Positions 36,144-45,733 of a stretch of DNA of 64,000 nucleotides are shown here, piece after piece. The DNA comes from Parabacteroides gordonii MS-1 = DSM 23371 (lineage in GTDB: Bacteria; Bacteroidota; Bacteroidia; Bacteroidales; Tannerellaceae), in contig NZ_KQ033919.1 of NCBI RefSeq assembly GCF_000969825.1, forward strand, positions 300,030-364,029. The letters are read 5' to 3'. Position 1 is the first letter of the stretch. Each line of letters opens with the position of its first letter. The translations under genes and the position numbers were made by a program. A model generated the notes under the pieces. It ran no database searches. It was given only the letters and a program-made list of their open reading frames with translations, and was not told where the DNA came from.

Positions 36144-39100
36144 TTAGAAAATAAGATTTAAGCCCAGCATAAAGGAACGTGCTGTCGGGTAACAGGAAAC
36201 AATATTGGCATTGTAGTCTGTTCCGTCGAAGTTCAACGCATTCTTTACATTGCTGAATGTATACAGGTTGTTAACGCTCAGGTTAACGTTCAGAGCAGAG
36301 ATTCCAACCGGAGTGAGGATTGCCTTCGGAATATTATAGCCTAATGTGATATTCTTGATACGTACATAATTCATCTTTTTATAGAATGAATGTTTGTCGT
36401 AAGGAACATAACCCGGAGAGGTCATAGCATTTGTCGGATTTTCCGGAGTCCAGTAATCCATACCGCTGATGTAGTTGTATTTGGAGCTCCAACGGTCGAA
36501 GTTGTAATCGATCATTTCTTTCCATGCACCGAATACTCCGTTCAACAGGAATGAGAATGTGAAATCCTTATATGTGAATGTATTGCCTAATGACATGGTA
36601 AAGCTCGGTAATTTGGAACCGATGATCTTTTTATCTTTGGCTGTGATTGTACCGTCACCGTCTACATCTTCCAGTTTGGCATGTCCGGGTTTTGCGCCCT
36701 TCTGTATTTCTTTTCCGTCTGCGTTCAGGAAATTATCGTCTTCCTGCCAGGTTCCTACTACATTATAGTCATAGTAAACCTTTACCGGTTCGCCGATAAA
36801 CCATTTGTTTGTGATATCGTCTTTGCCGTCTCCGCGAAGTTCGATGATCTTGTCACGGTTCAGGGAGAAGTTATAGCTGGTGCTCCAACGAAAGTCCTTG
36901 TTTTCCATGTTTACAGAATTCAAGGCCAGTTCAATACCTGTGTTGCGTGTTTCACCTACGTTATCCATGATAGAGTTGTAACCGTTCATGATAGGAACCG
37001 TACGGCTCATCAACAGATCCGAAGTATTTGAGACATAGAAATCGACGCTACCTGACAGGCGGCTGTTGAAGAAGCTGAAATCGACACCGGCATTGACTGT
37101 GCGGGTAGTTTCCCATTTCAGGTTAGGGTTACCGATCGAGTTGTATGACAAGATCACGCCGTTCACGGTTGTTCCTTTATCTCCCCAGATGTAGTTTGTC
37201 AGTTTCAAGCGGTCAAGTGTCTGGTAAGCCTTGATAGCCTGGTTACCGTTAGAACCCCATGACAAACGGATCTTTAACATATCCATCCAGTTGTTTGTGC
37301 TTTCCATGAACTCTTCGGAAGAAATGTTCCATGCAGCGGCAAGAGACGGGAAGAATGCATATTTGTTGTTTGTACCGAATGCGGAGTAACCGTCCGAACG
37401 ACCTGTTGCAGTGAACAAATATCTGTTTGCATAATTGTAGTTCAAACGTAACATATAAGATAACATAGCTGTTTCAGTCAGTTCGGAAGTAACGGTTTTG
37501 TTTTCTTCCGCACCTGCCATGTTGTGATATTCAGAATCGTCATTTACGAAGCTGGTCCCCTTTTGTTCGGATATTTCCTGCGATGTCTGCTGCATACTGA
37601 ACAAACCGGTTGCATCGAATTTGTGCTTGCCCAACTGAAGTTCATACTTTAATACATTTTCCCATGTATAATCCCAGTCGTGTTGGTTCTTGATAGCGGC
37701 AGAACCGTTCTTCGCTTTACCTGTCACGGTGTTACGTCCGTAGTAAGAACCTTCGAATTTGCTGCGGTAGTTATAACCGAAGTTAGTACGGAAGCTCAAT
37801 CCTTTTATCGGAAGCTTTGCATCTGCATAAGTAGAAATAAAGATGTTACGATCTGTTTTATCGCTTGTTGCTTCCAAGTCAGCCAGCGGGTTGGCATGCA
37901 AAGTCTGATCCATCGGATAGAAGTTCAATGAACCGTCGCTGTTGTACGGCTGACCGTAAGGAGATTGACAAAGAGCATCGGAGATACCGGCCTGTATGCC
38001 ACCGTATTCTTTCTGAACGGCTTGTGTTGCCATACCGATCGTCAACCAGTTACCTAATTGCTGTGTAATATTCAAGGCGATGTTTGTACGTTTCATACCG
38101 GTGTCTTTCACTACACCTTCCTGGTTCAAACGAGAGATAGAAGCCATGTAAGTAGTCTTTTCCGTACCGCCGGATACACTGAGCTGGTGGCTGTTGGTCA
38201 AAGCTGTTCTGAAGATCTGATCCTGCCAGTCTGTTTCGATACCGTTTCTCCAGTTTTCAATTTCACTTACGTTCAGAATGTCTTCCGGGTTTTTGATCAC
38301 ACCGTTATAGTTCATATAAGCCCATTGATCCTGTAGGAACTTTACGTATTCCGGACCCTTCATTACATCGACACGGCGTTCCGGCTGAGAGAAACCTACC
38401 TGTCCTTTATAGCTGACTGTTGCTGTTCCCTTTTTCCCCTTTTTAGTCTGGATCAGGATAACACCGTTTGCACCACGTGAACCGTAGATAGCAGCAGAAG
38501 ATGCATCCTTCAATACAGACAGGTTTTCGATATTATCCGGATCGATGTCACCTAGTGAACCACTGTAAGGAATACCGTCCAGAACGATCAGCGGAGAGTT
38601 GTCGGCCGTCAGTGAGTTTTCACCACGAACGCGCAATACCTGGTCTTCCGAAGGGCTGGCTTTTTCCATTGTGATGTTCAAGCCCGGAACCTGGCCGGCC
38701 AGTTTATCCATCAGGTTGTTGGTCGAAACCATCTGAAGTTTTTCATTACCGACGGCAACGATACCGCCTGTCATGTCCGACTTTTTCTGTGAACCGTAAC
38801 CGATAACGATTACTTCGTCCAGCTTTTCAGAGTCTTCGGATAAAACAATTTTAATCGGTGCGTTTCCGCTTACCTGCATTTCCTGTGATTGGTAACCAAT
38901 GTAAGATACAACTAATGTAGAACCTTTGGGAGCCTCGAATGAGAAATTACCGTCTACATCTGTAATGGTTCCGATGGTAGTACCTTTTACCAGAATGTTT
39001 GCTCCGATGATCGGGTAATTGTCGGATCCGGAAATAACTGTTCCGGAGATTTTGATGTCTTGCGCATATACCTGTACAGATATAAACGCCATAAAGAAGA

Positions 39101-39188
39101 ATAATAAAGAAAGAATCCTGTTCTTTCGTTCTGCTGCCTTTTTACAGGGAGGCAGGTTCCCGTCCAGTAGTCTGCTCATGCTTTTCAT
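36144..39188 (-). CDS. SusC/RagA-family TonB-dependent transporter (locus 2)
   Basis: This outer-membrane transporter of 1014 residues has an N-terminal extension before the signal hydrophobic stretch (about 28-43), a carboxypeptidase-regulatory-like domain (about 45-120), a TonB-box region L-D-E-V-I-V-I-G-Y-G-S-Q, a plug with L-K-D-A-S-S-A-A-I-Y-G-S-R-G-A-N-G-V, and a complete barrel. It works with SusD2. The 159 bp before it are AT-rich and are the expected target of the hybrid regulator of locus 2. Confidence 0.95.
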   Translation of the reverse strand: MKSMSRLLDGNLPPCKKAAERKNRILSLLFFFMAFISVQVYAQDIKISGTVISGSDNYPIIGANILVKGTTIGTITDVDGNFSFEAPKGSTLVVSYIGYQSQEMQVSGNAPIKIVLSEDSEKLDEVIVIGYGSQKKSDMTGGIVAVGNEKLQMVSTNNLMDKLAGQVPGLNITMEKASPSEDQVLRVRGENSLTADNSPLIVLDGIPYSGSLGDIDPDNIENLSVLKDASSAAIYGSRGANGVILIQTKKGKKGTATVSYKGQVGFSQPERRVDVMKGPEYVKFLQDQWAYMNYNGVIKNPEDILNVSEIENWRNGIETDWQDQIFRTALTNSHQLSVSGGTEKTTYMASISRLNQEGVVKDTGMKRTNIALNITQQLGNWLTIGMATQAVQKEYGGIQAGISDALCQSPYGQPYNSDGSLNFYPMDQTLHANPLADLEATSDKTDRNIFISTYADAKLPIKGLSFRTNFGYNYRSKFEGSYYGRNTVTGKAKNGSAAIKNQHDWDYTWENVLKYELQLGKHKFDATGLFSMQQTSQEISEQKGTSFVNDDSEYHNMAGAEENKTVTSELTETAMLSYMLRLNYNYANRYLFTATGRSDGYSAFGTNNKYAFFPSLAAAWNISSEEFMESTNNWMDMLKIRLSWGSNGNQAIKAYQTLDRLKLTNYIWGDKGTTVNGVILSYNSIGNPNLKWETTRTVNAGVDFSFFNSRLSGSVDFYVSNTSDLLMSRTVPIMNGYNSIMDNVGETRNTGIELALNSVNMENKDFRWSTSYNFSLNRDKIIELRGDGKDDITNKWFIGEPVKVYYDYNVVGTWQEDDNFLNADGKEIQKGAKPGHAKLEDVDGDGTITAKDKKIIGSKLPSFTMSLGNTFTYKDFTFSFLLNGVFGAWKEMIDYNFDRWSSKYNYISGMDYWTPENPTNAMTSPGYVPYDKHSFYKKMNYVRIKNITLGYNIPKAILTPVGISALNVNLSVNNLYTFSNVKNALNFDGTDYNANIVSCYPTARSFMLGLNLIF

Positions 39189-39347
39189 AATTTATTTGCG
39201 CATTAAACAATTTAAGTAATTAACCAGATGGCTATTTTGATTTTTTGTGTCAAAAGAATGAAATACGCGTTATGTGTGCGGACAAAATCGTCTCAAAAGG
39301 ATGTATTATCGTCCCAATACGCTAAAAAACATGTAATTTCTATAAAA

Positions 39348-40496
39348 TTATTCCGACAGCTTGTAGATTTCCACTGCTGCCATCAGGAGTGCCCCGGTGC
39401 CGTAAAGTTCCGTCATATCCCGGGTTACTTTTTTAGGATCGGCTCCGACCGGTTGTACCCAACCCAGCTTTCCGGCCGGTTCGACGGCAGAGACAAGCGC
39501 CTTCCATCCTTTTTCGATTACGGGGAGATATTTGTCTGCCGGGAGATAACCCTGGTTGACACCGTAGGCTAGTCCGTAGACGATAAATCCGGTGGCACTG
39601 GTTTCAGGAGAGGGGTAGCTGTCGGGGTCTAAAAGGCTGGCATGCCAGAAGCCGTCTTTGTTTTGAAGTCCGGCCAGGCGTTCGCTCAGTTCGCAGAACA
39701 GTTGTTGGTAGAAAGGGCGGTATTCGGTGTCGTTCTCCGGCAGTGTTTTCAGTATTTCTGCCAGTCCGCCGATCACCCAGCCGTTGCCTCGTCCCCAGAA
39801 CACTTTCTTACCGTTCGCTTCCTTCTGGTTGAAATAGCGGCTGTCACGGAAGAAGAGGTGTTCTTCTTTATCATATAAGTGGTTATAGGTGGCTTTGAAT
39901 TCGGCATCAGAGAAAATCATATACTTTTTATTTCCGGTGAGCGTGTACAGGCGGGTGTACACTCCCGGAGCCATAAAGAGCGCATCGCACCACGACCATC
40001 GTTCGTAGGAGAGCGGTTTGCTGTAATCTATATCCAGGCCGCCTTTGGAAGGGTTGTTGATCACCCAGTCGATACGTGCCAGGGTGGGAAGCAACATTTT
40101 CTCTTCCTTATATTTATTGTACATATCGATATAGGTCTGCGAGACACACACGTCGTCGGCATGGTACATACGGTCGGCTACTTGCCAGTACTGGCGGTTG
40201 AACACTTTCTTCAGCCAGTTGAAGTATCCTTCCTCTCCGCTGAGTTCGGCCCAGTCGTACATCCCCAGGTAAAGCGCTCCGGCTATCCAGCCTTTGGGTT
40301 CCTTGACTGCATATGGGTTGTTGGGAAATTCCTTGACCTGCCAGTCTGCGACCTTACGGGCTACGGAAAGTACTTCTGCCCGGTCGAGGCCGGATGGTTT
40401 TTCGGCCGGTACAGGTGCGGCCCATGAAGAGATTGTTACGAAACCAAGCATCATTGCTGCGGCAATGTGTTTAAGCGACATTAATTTAAAATCCAT
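39348..40496 (-). CDS. GH105/GH88-type unsaturated uronyl hydrolase
   Basis: This 382-residue exported protein (signal peptide 1-26) has the (alpha/alpha)6-barrel signature of YteR-type enzymes: W-G-R-G-N-G-W-V-I-G-G, D-D-V-C-V-S-Q-T-Y and R-D-S-R-Y. These enzymes remove unsaturated galacturonic acid left by rhamnogalacturonan lyases. It points to a pectin (rhamnogalacturonan-type) substrate for locus 2, although no lyase lies in the window. It sits between the regulator gene and susC2 in the same direction. Confidence 0.88.
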   Translation of the reverse strand: MDFKLMSLKHIAAAMMLGFVTISSWAAPVPAEKPSGLDRAEVLSVARKVADWQVKEFPNNPYAVKEPKGWIAGALYLGMYDWAELSGEEGYFNWLKKVFNRQYWQVADRMYHADDVCVSQTYIDMYNKYKEEKMLLPTLARIDWVINNPSKGGLDIDYSKPLSYERWSWCDALFMAPGVYTRLYTLTGNKKYMIFSDAEFKATYNHLYDKEEHLFFRDSRYFNQKEANGKKVFWGRGNGWVIGGLAEILKTLPENDTEYRPFYQQLFCELSERLAGLQNKDGFWHASLLDPDSYPSPETSATGFIVYGLAYGVNQGYLPADKYLPVIEKGWKALVSAVEPAGKLGWVQPVGADPKKVTRDMTELYGTGALLMAAVEIYKLSE

Positions 40497-40595
40497 AAAT
40501 CTGTTCTTTTATATTAGATTAATAAGCATAATCAAATGAATAAAAGAACAGACTCATGGAAAAACACGATCATCCCAAATGCGAGTACAAACGTC

Positions 40596-43500
40596 TCATT
40601 TCTCCTGATACTCTGTGGGCGACATGCCGTAAACCGCTTTAAAGCTGCGCGCGAAGTAAGACCTGCTGCTGAAACCGATGTGTTGGGCGATCTCGGAGAC
40701 GTTCATATTCGACTCTTTCAGCAGTTTAGCTCCTGCTTCCAGACGGATATTCTTGATCAGTTCGATGGGGGAGAGCCCGGTAACCGCTTTCACTTTCCGG
40801 TAGAAATTCGCACGGCTCATGCCCAACGCCTGGTAGATGACCGAGACATCCAGCTCCTGGTTCGAGATATTTGCCTTCACGATATCTATATATTGCGTCA
40901 GGAAGTCGTTGTCTTCTTCCGGCTCCTCTACACCCAGGTTACGCAGGGTCAGTGATTCGCCGTAAATGATTTTCATCTTCTCCCGCAGCGAGAGTAGGTT
41001 TCTGATGCGTGCTTTCAGCAGAGATACCTGAAATGGTTTCACGATGTAATCGTCCGCTCCGGCTTCCAGCCCCTCTTCAATCTGCGACACCATCGACTTG
41101 GCTGTTAGCAAGATAACCGGTATATGGCAGAAATCCTGGCTTTCCTTGATCCGTTTGCATAGCTCGAGCCCGTTCATTTCCGGCATCATCACGTCGCTGA
41201 TCACGATATTCGGGAAGGTTCCTTCCAGCTGTTCCAGCGCATCTTTGCCGTTGATGGCTTTCATGACGATGTAGTCGGGTTGTAGTTGCTGTTCCAGGTA
41301 TTGCAGCACTTCCTGGTTATCGTCTACAAGCAGGACGGTTTGTTTGTTGCGGGCTTCCGTTTCTTCCACCAGGAGGGCAACCTTTTTGCTGATCTCGGAC
41401 AAATGCGGGTTCACGGCTTCCTCTTCCTTCTTTATATCCTGTTTTTCTGTGTCCGGGAGAAGGATCAGGAAGTCGGTGCCTTTTTCTTCGGAGCTATCCG
41501 TCCAGATGCATCCCTGGTGTTGCAGGACGATAGAGCGGGTCAGGCTGAGGCCGATCCCCGTACCTGCCACTTGTTTGTGTATATCTTCCTCGGCCCGGTA
41601 GAAGGGTTCGAATATCTTTTCGGCTTCCTCTTTGTTCAGCCCTTTACCCGTGTCGACGATCTCTATCAACAGATACGACGACTCGATCAGGGTCGAGGCT
41701 TGCTGTTCGGGGAACATCGGCAACATTTCGCACTGACTCTGGGAGATCCGTTTGATACGGATCGTGACACTGCCATTCGCCGGAGTGAATTTGAAGGCAT
41801 TGGATAGCAGATTGAAAAAGACTTTCTCTATCTCCGCCTCATCATAGCACGTGAAGTAAAGCTCGGGCAATTCATTCTCCAAAGTGAACCGGATATCCCG
41901 GTTATGGGCCACGCTTTCGAACGAGTGGTACATTTCACGGATGAATGAGGAGAAGTTGAACCGTGTCTTTTGCAAGATCGATTTCCCGGCCTCATACCGC
42001 TGGATATCCATCAGGTTGTTGACCAGCAGTAACATCCGTCCGGTATTCTTTTTGATCATCTGCAAGGCCTCTTTCACTTCCGGTGAGAAGGTGACACGCT
42101 GGAGGAGATCGTTTAGCGGATTGATGATTAATGTAAGCGGTGTCCGCAGCTCATGGGAGAAGTTCGTGAACATGCGCATCCGTTCTTCATGCAATTCATT
42201 CATCTTATCCTGTTCCAGCTGTTTGTATTTCTCTTCCCGTTCCCGTTCATGCTTGCGGTGCTGTTGCTGCACGATGCGCATGATGACCAACGAAATGATA
42301 ACCAGGTAGGTGAGGTATGCCCACCAAGTCTGGTAGAACGGAGGGTTGACGGTGATATGCAAGGTCGCTTCCTGCGGGTTCCAGACTCCGTCGTTATTGG
42401 AGGCCTTTACCCGGAAAATATATTTGCCGGGGCGGAGGTTACTGTAGTAGGCTTCCCGGCGGTTTCCGATCTGGTGCCAGCTCTGGTCGGCTCCTTCCAG
42501 CATGTATGCGTAGGAGTTCTCCTCGGAATGCACGTAATTGATGGCGGTATACCGTATCGTTATGCTGCCCTGGTCGGCGTCCAACGTGATTTTATCTTCG
42601 TATTCCGAAGGGTATAATATTGTATTCTGTTCATTCTTGTCGGACGAGTTCCCCGGGTTGTTTACTACTAAAGAAGTAATATAAATAGGAGGGGAATTGG
42701 GGTTCGTAGTCATCTTCTGCGGGTTTATCGACAAGATGCCCCGGTTGCCGGGAAAATAGAGCGTACCGTCCGACGAGATACAGTCGCCGGCATAAAGCGT
42801 GAACTCCTGGGTGGGGGAATCGACCGGTTTGACTTGATTAAACTTGTCGTAGAAGCGGTTTAACTTATATAACTCGTTTCCGGTGACAACCCATATATCC
42901 CCTTTCCGGTCGATTGAAATGGATGTGATATAACTGGCGGATAAGCCGTCTTCTTTCTGGTAATTCTTCACCAGCTCGAGGTTCTTGTCCAGCCGGAACA
43001 AGCCGCCTTTTGTGGTAGCGATCCAAAGCTCGTCCTCGTAATCCTTGAGGATATAAGCGATTGTTCCCAGCCGTTGGTTCTTATCTTTACTGCGAAGCCG
43101 TACGCTGATGTTCTGCATCGCCAGCTTATTCATGTCGTATAGATAGAGACTGTCGTTGTAACCGCCGAGCAGGAAGACGTTCGGTTCTATCTCGTTGATG
43201 GCGTTGATACCTTTCAACTGCTGCTGCTCGCCGTTGATGTCGAACATGTTTATATAATCCTTCCCATCTACCAGAACCGTTTGATACGGAGTAAAAGTCG
43301 GTATCCACAGGCGTTGCCTGCTATCCAGGTATAAGGTCATGATGTCATTATGCTTGAAATCATACAACAGCCTGAACTGCTTGCTTTTGATAGAGAACAG
43401 GTAGACGGAACCGAAATGAGTGGAACAAAAGATGGAGTCCCCTTTAATCAGGATCGATTTGATAATATTGATCTCATAGTTCCCTTCATGCAACGGCTTG

Positions 43501-44684
43501 ATCGGGTATAGTTGTTGTTTACCGTTTAGCGGGTCGTAAAACAGGAGACCGCCCCCTTCGGTGGCAAACCACATCTTCCCGTTCTCATCTTCACCGCCTT
43601 TGCCGATAATTCCGGTGAAGGCTTCCGGAGTGATGAAAGACACCGGCTTATAGAAAGGGCTGTGGTAATTGACTCCGGCGGAATAAGTGCCGACCCATAA
43701 GGTCTGATCCCGGTCGATCAACATGCTGTGGATCGAATAATGGCTCAGGCTTCCTTCTTCGTCCATATTCATCTCGATGGGAGAGATATGCATGTCGGTT
43801 GTGTTGAGGATGTTCAGGCCTCTGAATGTCCCGATCAGGATGGAGTCTTTATTGAGGGGGAGCATTGTGCGCACCGAGTTGTTGTTTAACCCGGAGTTGC
43901 TGGTGTTGAGGCGTTTGAAAGACTGCTTTTCTTTATTATAGACACAAACACCGCTTTCATCGGTACCGATGAAAGTATTATTGGCAGACGCCAATAATAC
44001 AGTAATTGTACTAGTCGGAAGTGTTTCCCGGTTGCTGCTACTGTCAGCCGGGAAATGATGTTTCAGTTTCCAGTCGGACGAGAATATATAAAGCCCGCTT
44101 TCTTCCGTTCCGATGTAGATGTCTTCCTGCTCATCCTGCACGATTGCGTAGATGGGCGATTCCACCTCGGTGAGATAAGGCATGTATTCCACTGTCTTAT
44201 CCGGAGAACATTTCAGCATGCTTCGTGTCGTGAATGCGTATAAGTGGCCGTCCGAATGCTTGAAGAAGCGGTGTACCGCATTCGTACTTATGTCGGGGTT
44301 GATGATCTGCGGATAGAACCGGGTGATCTTTTTGGTCTTGTAATCGATGCAGTTCATACCGTTGGACGTCCCCACCCAGATATTCTTTTGGCTATCCTCG
44401 TTGATGGAACGGATGTAATTGTCGCTGATCGACGCCTGGTTGTTCACCTCGTTCTGATAGATCTTAAACTCATAACCGTCATACCGGTTAGCCCCGTTTC
44501 GCGTCCCGAACCAGATATATCCTTCCGAGTCCTGGAAGATATTGAGAACGGAAACTTGAGAAAGACCGTCTTCCACTCCGAGATGCGAGAAAAAGAAAGG
44601 CCTTTCATTCCTGCCGGATACAGAAACGAAGAATAAGGATAGTGTAAGGAATAAAACCAGCCTGCCAATGAATCTCATACTCAT
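40596..44684 (-). CDS. hybrid two-component sensor-regulator of locus 2, intact
   Basis: This is an intact hybrid regulator of 1362 residues. A signal peptide and propeller repeats (G-V-E-D-G-L-S-Q-V-S-V-L-N near the start) are followed by the Y_Y_Y domain, a membrane helix near 790, HisKA with F-S-H-E-L-R-T-P near 844, N-box N-L-L-S-N-A-F-K-F near 961, G2 box G-T-G-I-G-L-S-L, a receiver with Asp in V-I-S-D-V-M-M-P-E-M-N-G near 1163, and an AraC domain in the last 100 residues. The start at 44684 overlaps the HU-like gene stop by 4 bp (ATGA); a second ATG at 44678 has better AGGAGG spacing. It should sense the locus 2 glycan in the periplasm and switch on susCD2. It is a paralogue of the split regulator and shows what that gene should look like. 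Confidence 0.93.
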   Translation of the reverse strand: MSMRFIGRLVLFLTLSLFFVSVSGRNERPFFFSHLGVEDGLSQVSVLNIFQDSEGYIWFGTRNGANRYDGYEFKIYQNEVNNQASISDNYIRSINEDSQKNIWVGTSNGMNCIDYKTKKITRFYPQIINPDISTNAVHRFFKHSDGHLYAFTTRSMLKCSPDKTVEYMPYLTEVESPIYAIVQDEQEDIYIGTEESGLYIFSSDWKLKHHFPADSSSNRETLPTSTITVLLASANNTFIGTDESGVCVYNKEKQSFKRLNTSNSGLNNNSVRTMLPLNKDSILIGTFRGLNILNTTDMHISPIEMNMDEEGSLSHYSIHSMLIDRDQTLWVGTYSAGVNYHSPFYKPVSFITPEAFTGIIGKGGEDENGKMWFATEGGGLLFYDPLNGKQQLYPIKPLHEGNYEINIIKSILIKGDSIFCSTHFGSVYLFSIKSKQFRLLYDFKHNDIMTLYLDSRQRLWIPTFTPYQTVLVDGKDYINMFDINGEQQQLKGINAINEIEPNVFLLGGYNDSLYLYDMNKLAMQNISVRLRSKDKNQRLGTIAYILKDYEDELWIATTKGGLFRLDKNLELVKNYQKEDGLSASYITSISIDRKGDIWVVTGNELYKLNRFYDKFNQVKPVDSPTQEFTLYAGDCISSDGTLYFPGNRGILSINPQKMTTNPNSPPIYITSLVVNNPGNSSDKNEQNTILYPSEYEDKITLDADQGSITIRYTAINYVHSEENSYAYMLEGADQSWHQIGNRREAYYSNLRPGKYIFRVKASNNDGVWNPQEATLHITVNPPFYQTWWAYLTYLVIISLVIMRIVQQQHRKHEREREEKYKQLEQDKMNELHEERMRMFTNFSHELRTPLTLIINPLNDLLQRVTFSPEVKEALQMIKKNTGRMLLLVNNLMDIQRYEAGKSILQKTRFNFSSFIREMYHSFESVAHNRDIRFTLENELPELYFTCYDEAEIEKVFFNLLSNAFKFTPANGSVTIRIKRISQSQCEMLPMFPEQQASTLIESSYLLIEIVDTGKGLNKEEAEKIFEPFYRAEEDIHKQVAGTGIGLSLTRSIVLQHQGCIWTDSSEEKGTDFLILLPDTEKQDIKKEEEAVNPHLSEISKKVALLVEETEARNKQTVLLVDDNQEVLQYLEQQLQPDYIVMKAINGKDALEQLEGTFPNIVISDVMMPEMNGLELCKRIKESQDFCHIPVILLTAKSMVSQIEEGLEAGADDYIVKPFQVSLLKARIRNLLSLREKMKIIYGESLTLRNLGVEEPEEDNDFLTQYIDIVKANISNQELDVSVIYQALGMSRANFYRKVKAVTGLSPIELIKNIRLEAGAKLLKESNMNVSEIAQHIGFSSRSYFARSFKAVYGMSPTEYQEK

Positions 44685-45271
44685 TCCTCCTTCTCTTGCA
44701 GGCCGTATTGCGCATTGGAACGGTAGCCCAAACGAATGATTTTCCCTTCGGTTAGTAAAGTCCGGAGATCTTTCAACGCGATGTATTTCGAGCAACCGTT
44801 GATGGAGCGGCACGTAAAGCTGGAGATCGTCTTATTCTGTTTCAGGTAATTCAATATATTGGCTTTCCGCTTCTCTTCCGTGTATCCTTTCAGGCGGCTG
44901 GGCTCGTTTGCCCGTTCCAGCTTCATCTGTCGCAACTCATTTTTCAACTCCTTGGAGCAGCGAAAGACTACTTTGCTGAATTTCACCAGATGAGGGGTGA
45001 TTTGCTTCTCACTGGATAAGGGCGGGCACTTCAATGAGGCGTTGAACGTTCCCAGTCCTTCCAGTTCGACGATAGCCCCGTATTTGAGATGGGAGGCGAT
45101 GCGGTTCTTCAACGCTTCCAGCATTCCCTTCACATCCGAAGAAGAGAAAGCGCTGATTTCGGAGATCTCGTCGCAAAGCTCGTTGATGCGTATAGTATAT
45201 TGGTTTACCTGGCGGGCATGGAGGTTGTCCCCCTTCCCCGGATTCTTAAATAGGTTATAAGTGGCTGACAT
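44681..45271 (-). CDS. HU-like DNA-binding protein with winged-helix-like C-terminus
   Basis: The first 120 of 196 residues follow the Bacteroidales HU-like pattern (Y-N-L-F-K-N-P ... G-A-I-V-E-L-E-G-L-G-T-F-N-A-S-L ... V-V-F-R-C-S-K-E-L). The last 70 (R-K-A-N-I-L-N-Y-L-K-Q-N-K-T-I-S-S-F-T ... L-R-T-L-L-T-E-G-K-I-I-R-L-G-Y) look like a small winged helix. It overlaps the hybrid regulator start by 4 bp, so the two are translated together. This coupling suggests the HU-like protein helps control locus 2, perhaps by binding the 22-bp-period repeats just upstream; that is an inference. Confidence 0.8.
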   Translation of the reverse strand: MSATYNLFKNPGKGDNLHARQVNQYTIRINELCDEISEISAFSSSDVKGMLEALKNRIASHLKYGAIVELEGLGTFNASLKCPPLSSEKQITPHLVKFSKVVFRCSKELKNELRQMKLERANEPSRLKGYTEEKRKANILNYLKQNKTISSFTCRSINGCSKYIALKDLRTLLTEGKIIRLGYRSNAQYGLQEKEE

Positions 45272-45317
45272 AGGCTGTATTGTTTAAGTGGGATATCCCG
45301 GTTATATTCTTCATCAT

Positions 45318-45540
45318 CCCGAGCTGATCTTCAACAGTAGCCGAACTAATCTTCAACGATAGACGAGGTAATCTTGCCTACCTCGGCACAAAATGTTTGT
45401 CCGACCCCTGTGGGACAGCTGTCTGACGGAGGTCGAACAGCTGTCTGACAAGGGTCGAACAGCTGTTCGACACCCGTCGGACAATCTTACTCTCGGCACC
45501 AAAGATACTTACTCTCGGCACATATTGTATCTCTGTCGGG
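45318..45540. repeat. intergenic array with 22-23 bp periodicity
   Basis: The array has three parts. GATCTTCAACAGTAGCCGAA and AATCTTCAACGATAGACGAG recur about 23 bp apart (45325-45370). CAGCTG occurs at 45416, 45438 and 45460, exactly 22 bp apart, within GTCGAACAGCTGTYYGAC, and the last unit (45454-45471) is a perfect 18-bp palindrome. CTTACTCTCGGCAC occurs at 45486 and 45508, again 22 bp apart. GTCCGAC at 45399 and GTCGGAC at 45476 bracket the middle part. It fills most of the 462 bp between the divergent HU-like and GH2 genes and could be an operator array. Confidence 0.7.
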
Positions 45541-45704
45541 CACCTTTTTTATTTTTTCTTTCCTCCCGCCGGTTGTATCCTGGATAGGTGCCGACTGGCC
45601 TTTAGCGGCTTGTTTCGCCTCTTATAGTTGTTTTTTACCGGTGAATAGAGACAATCCTGATCGGTATTGAGATGATTTTATTAATAGGGTAAGCAAGACT
45701 GGCG

Positions 45705-45712
45705 TATATTTG
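45705..45712 (+). promoter_or_regulatory. -7 element of the GH2 gene
   Basis: TATATTTG matches TAnnTTTG and lies 21 bp before the GH2 start codon. No convincing -33 TTTG was seen, which would fit an activator-dependent promoter. Confidence 0.55.
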
Positions 45713-45733
45713 CAGCATAATAATTAACATATC

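Noticed and set aside
45318-45540. Possible CRISPR array
   Set aside because: Repeats are too short, there are no constant-length unique spacers, and no cas genes are nearby.
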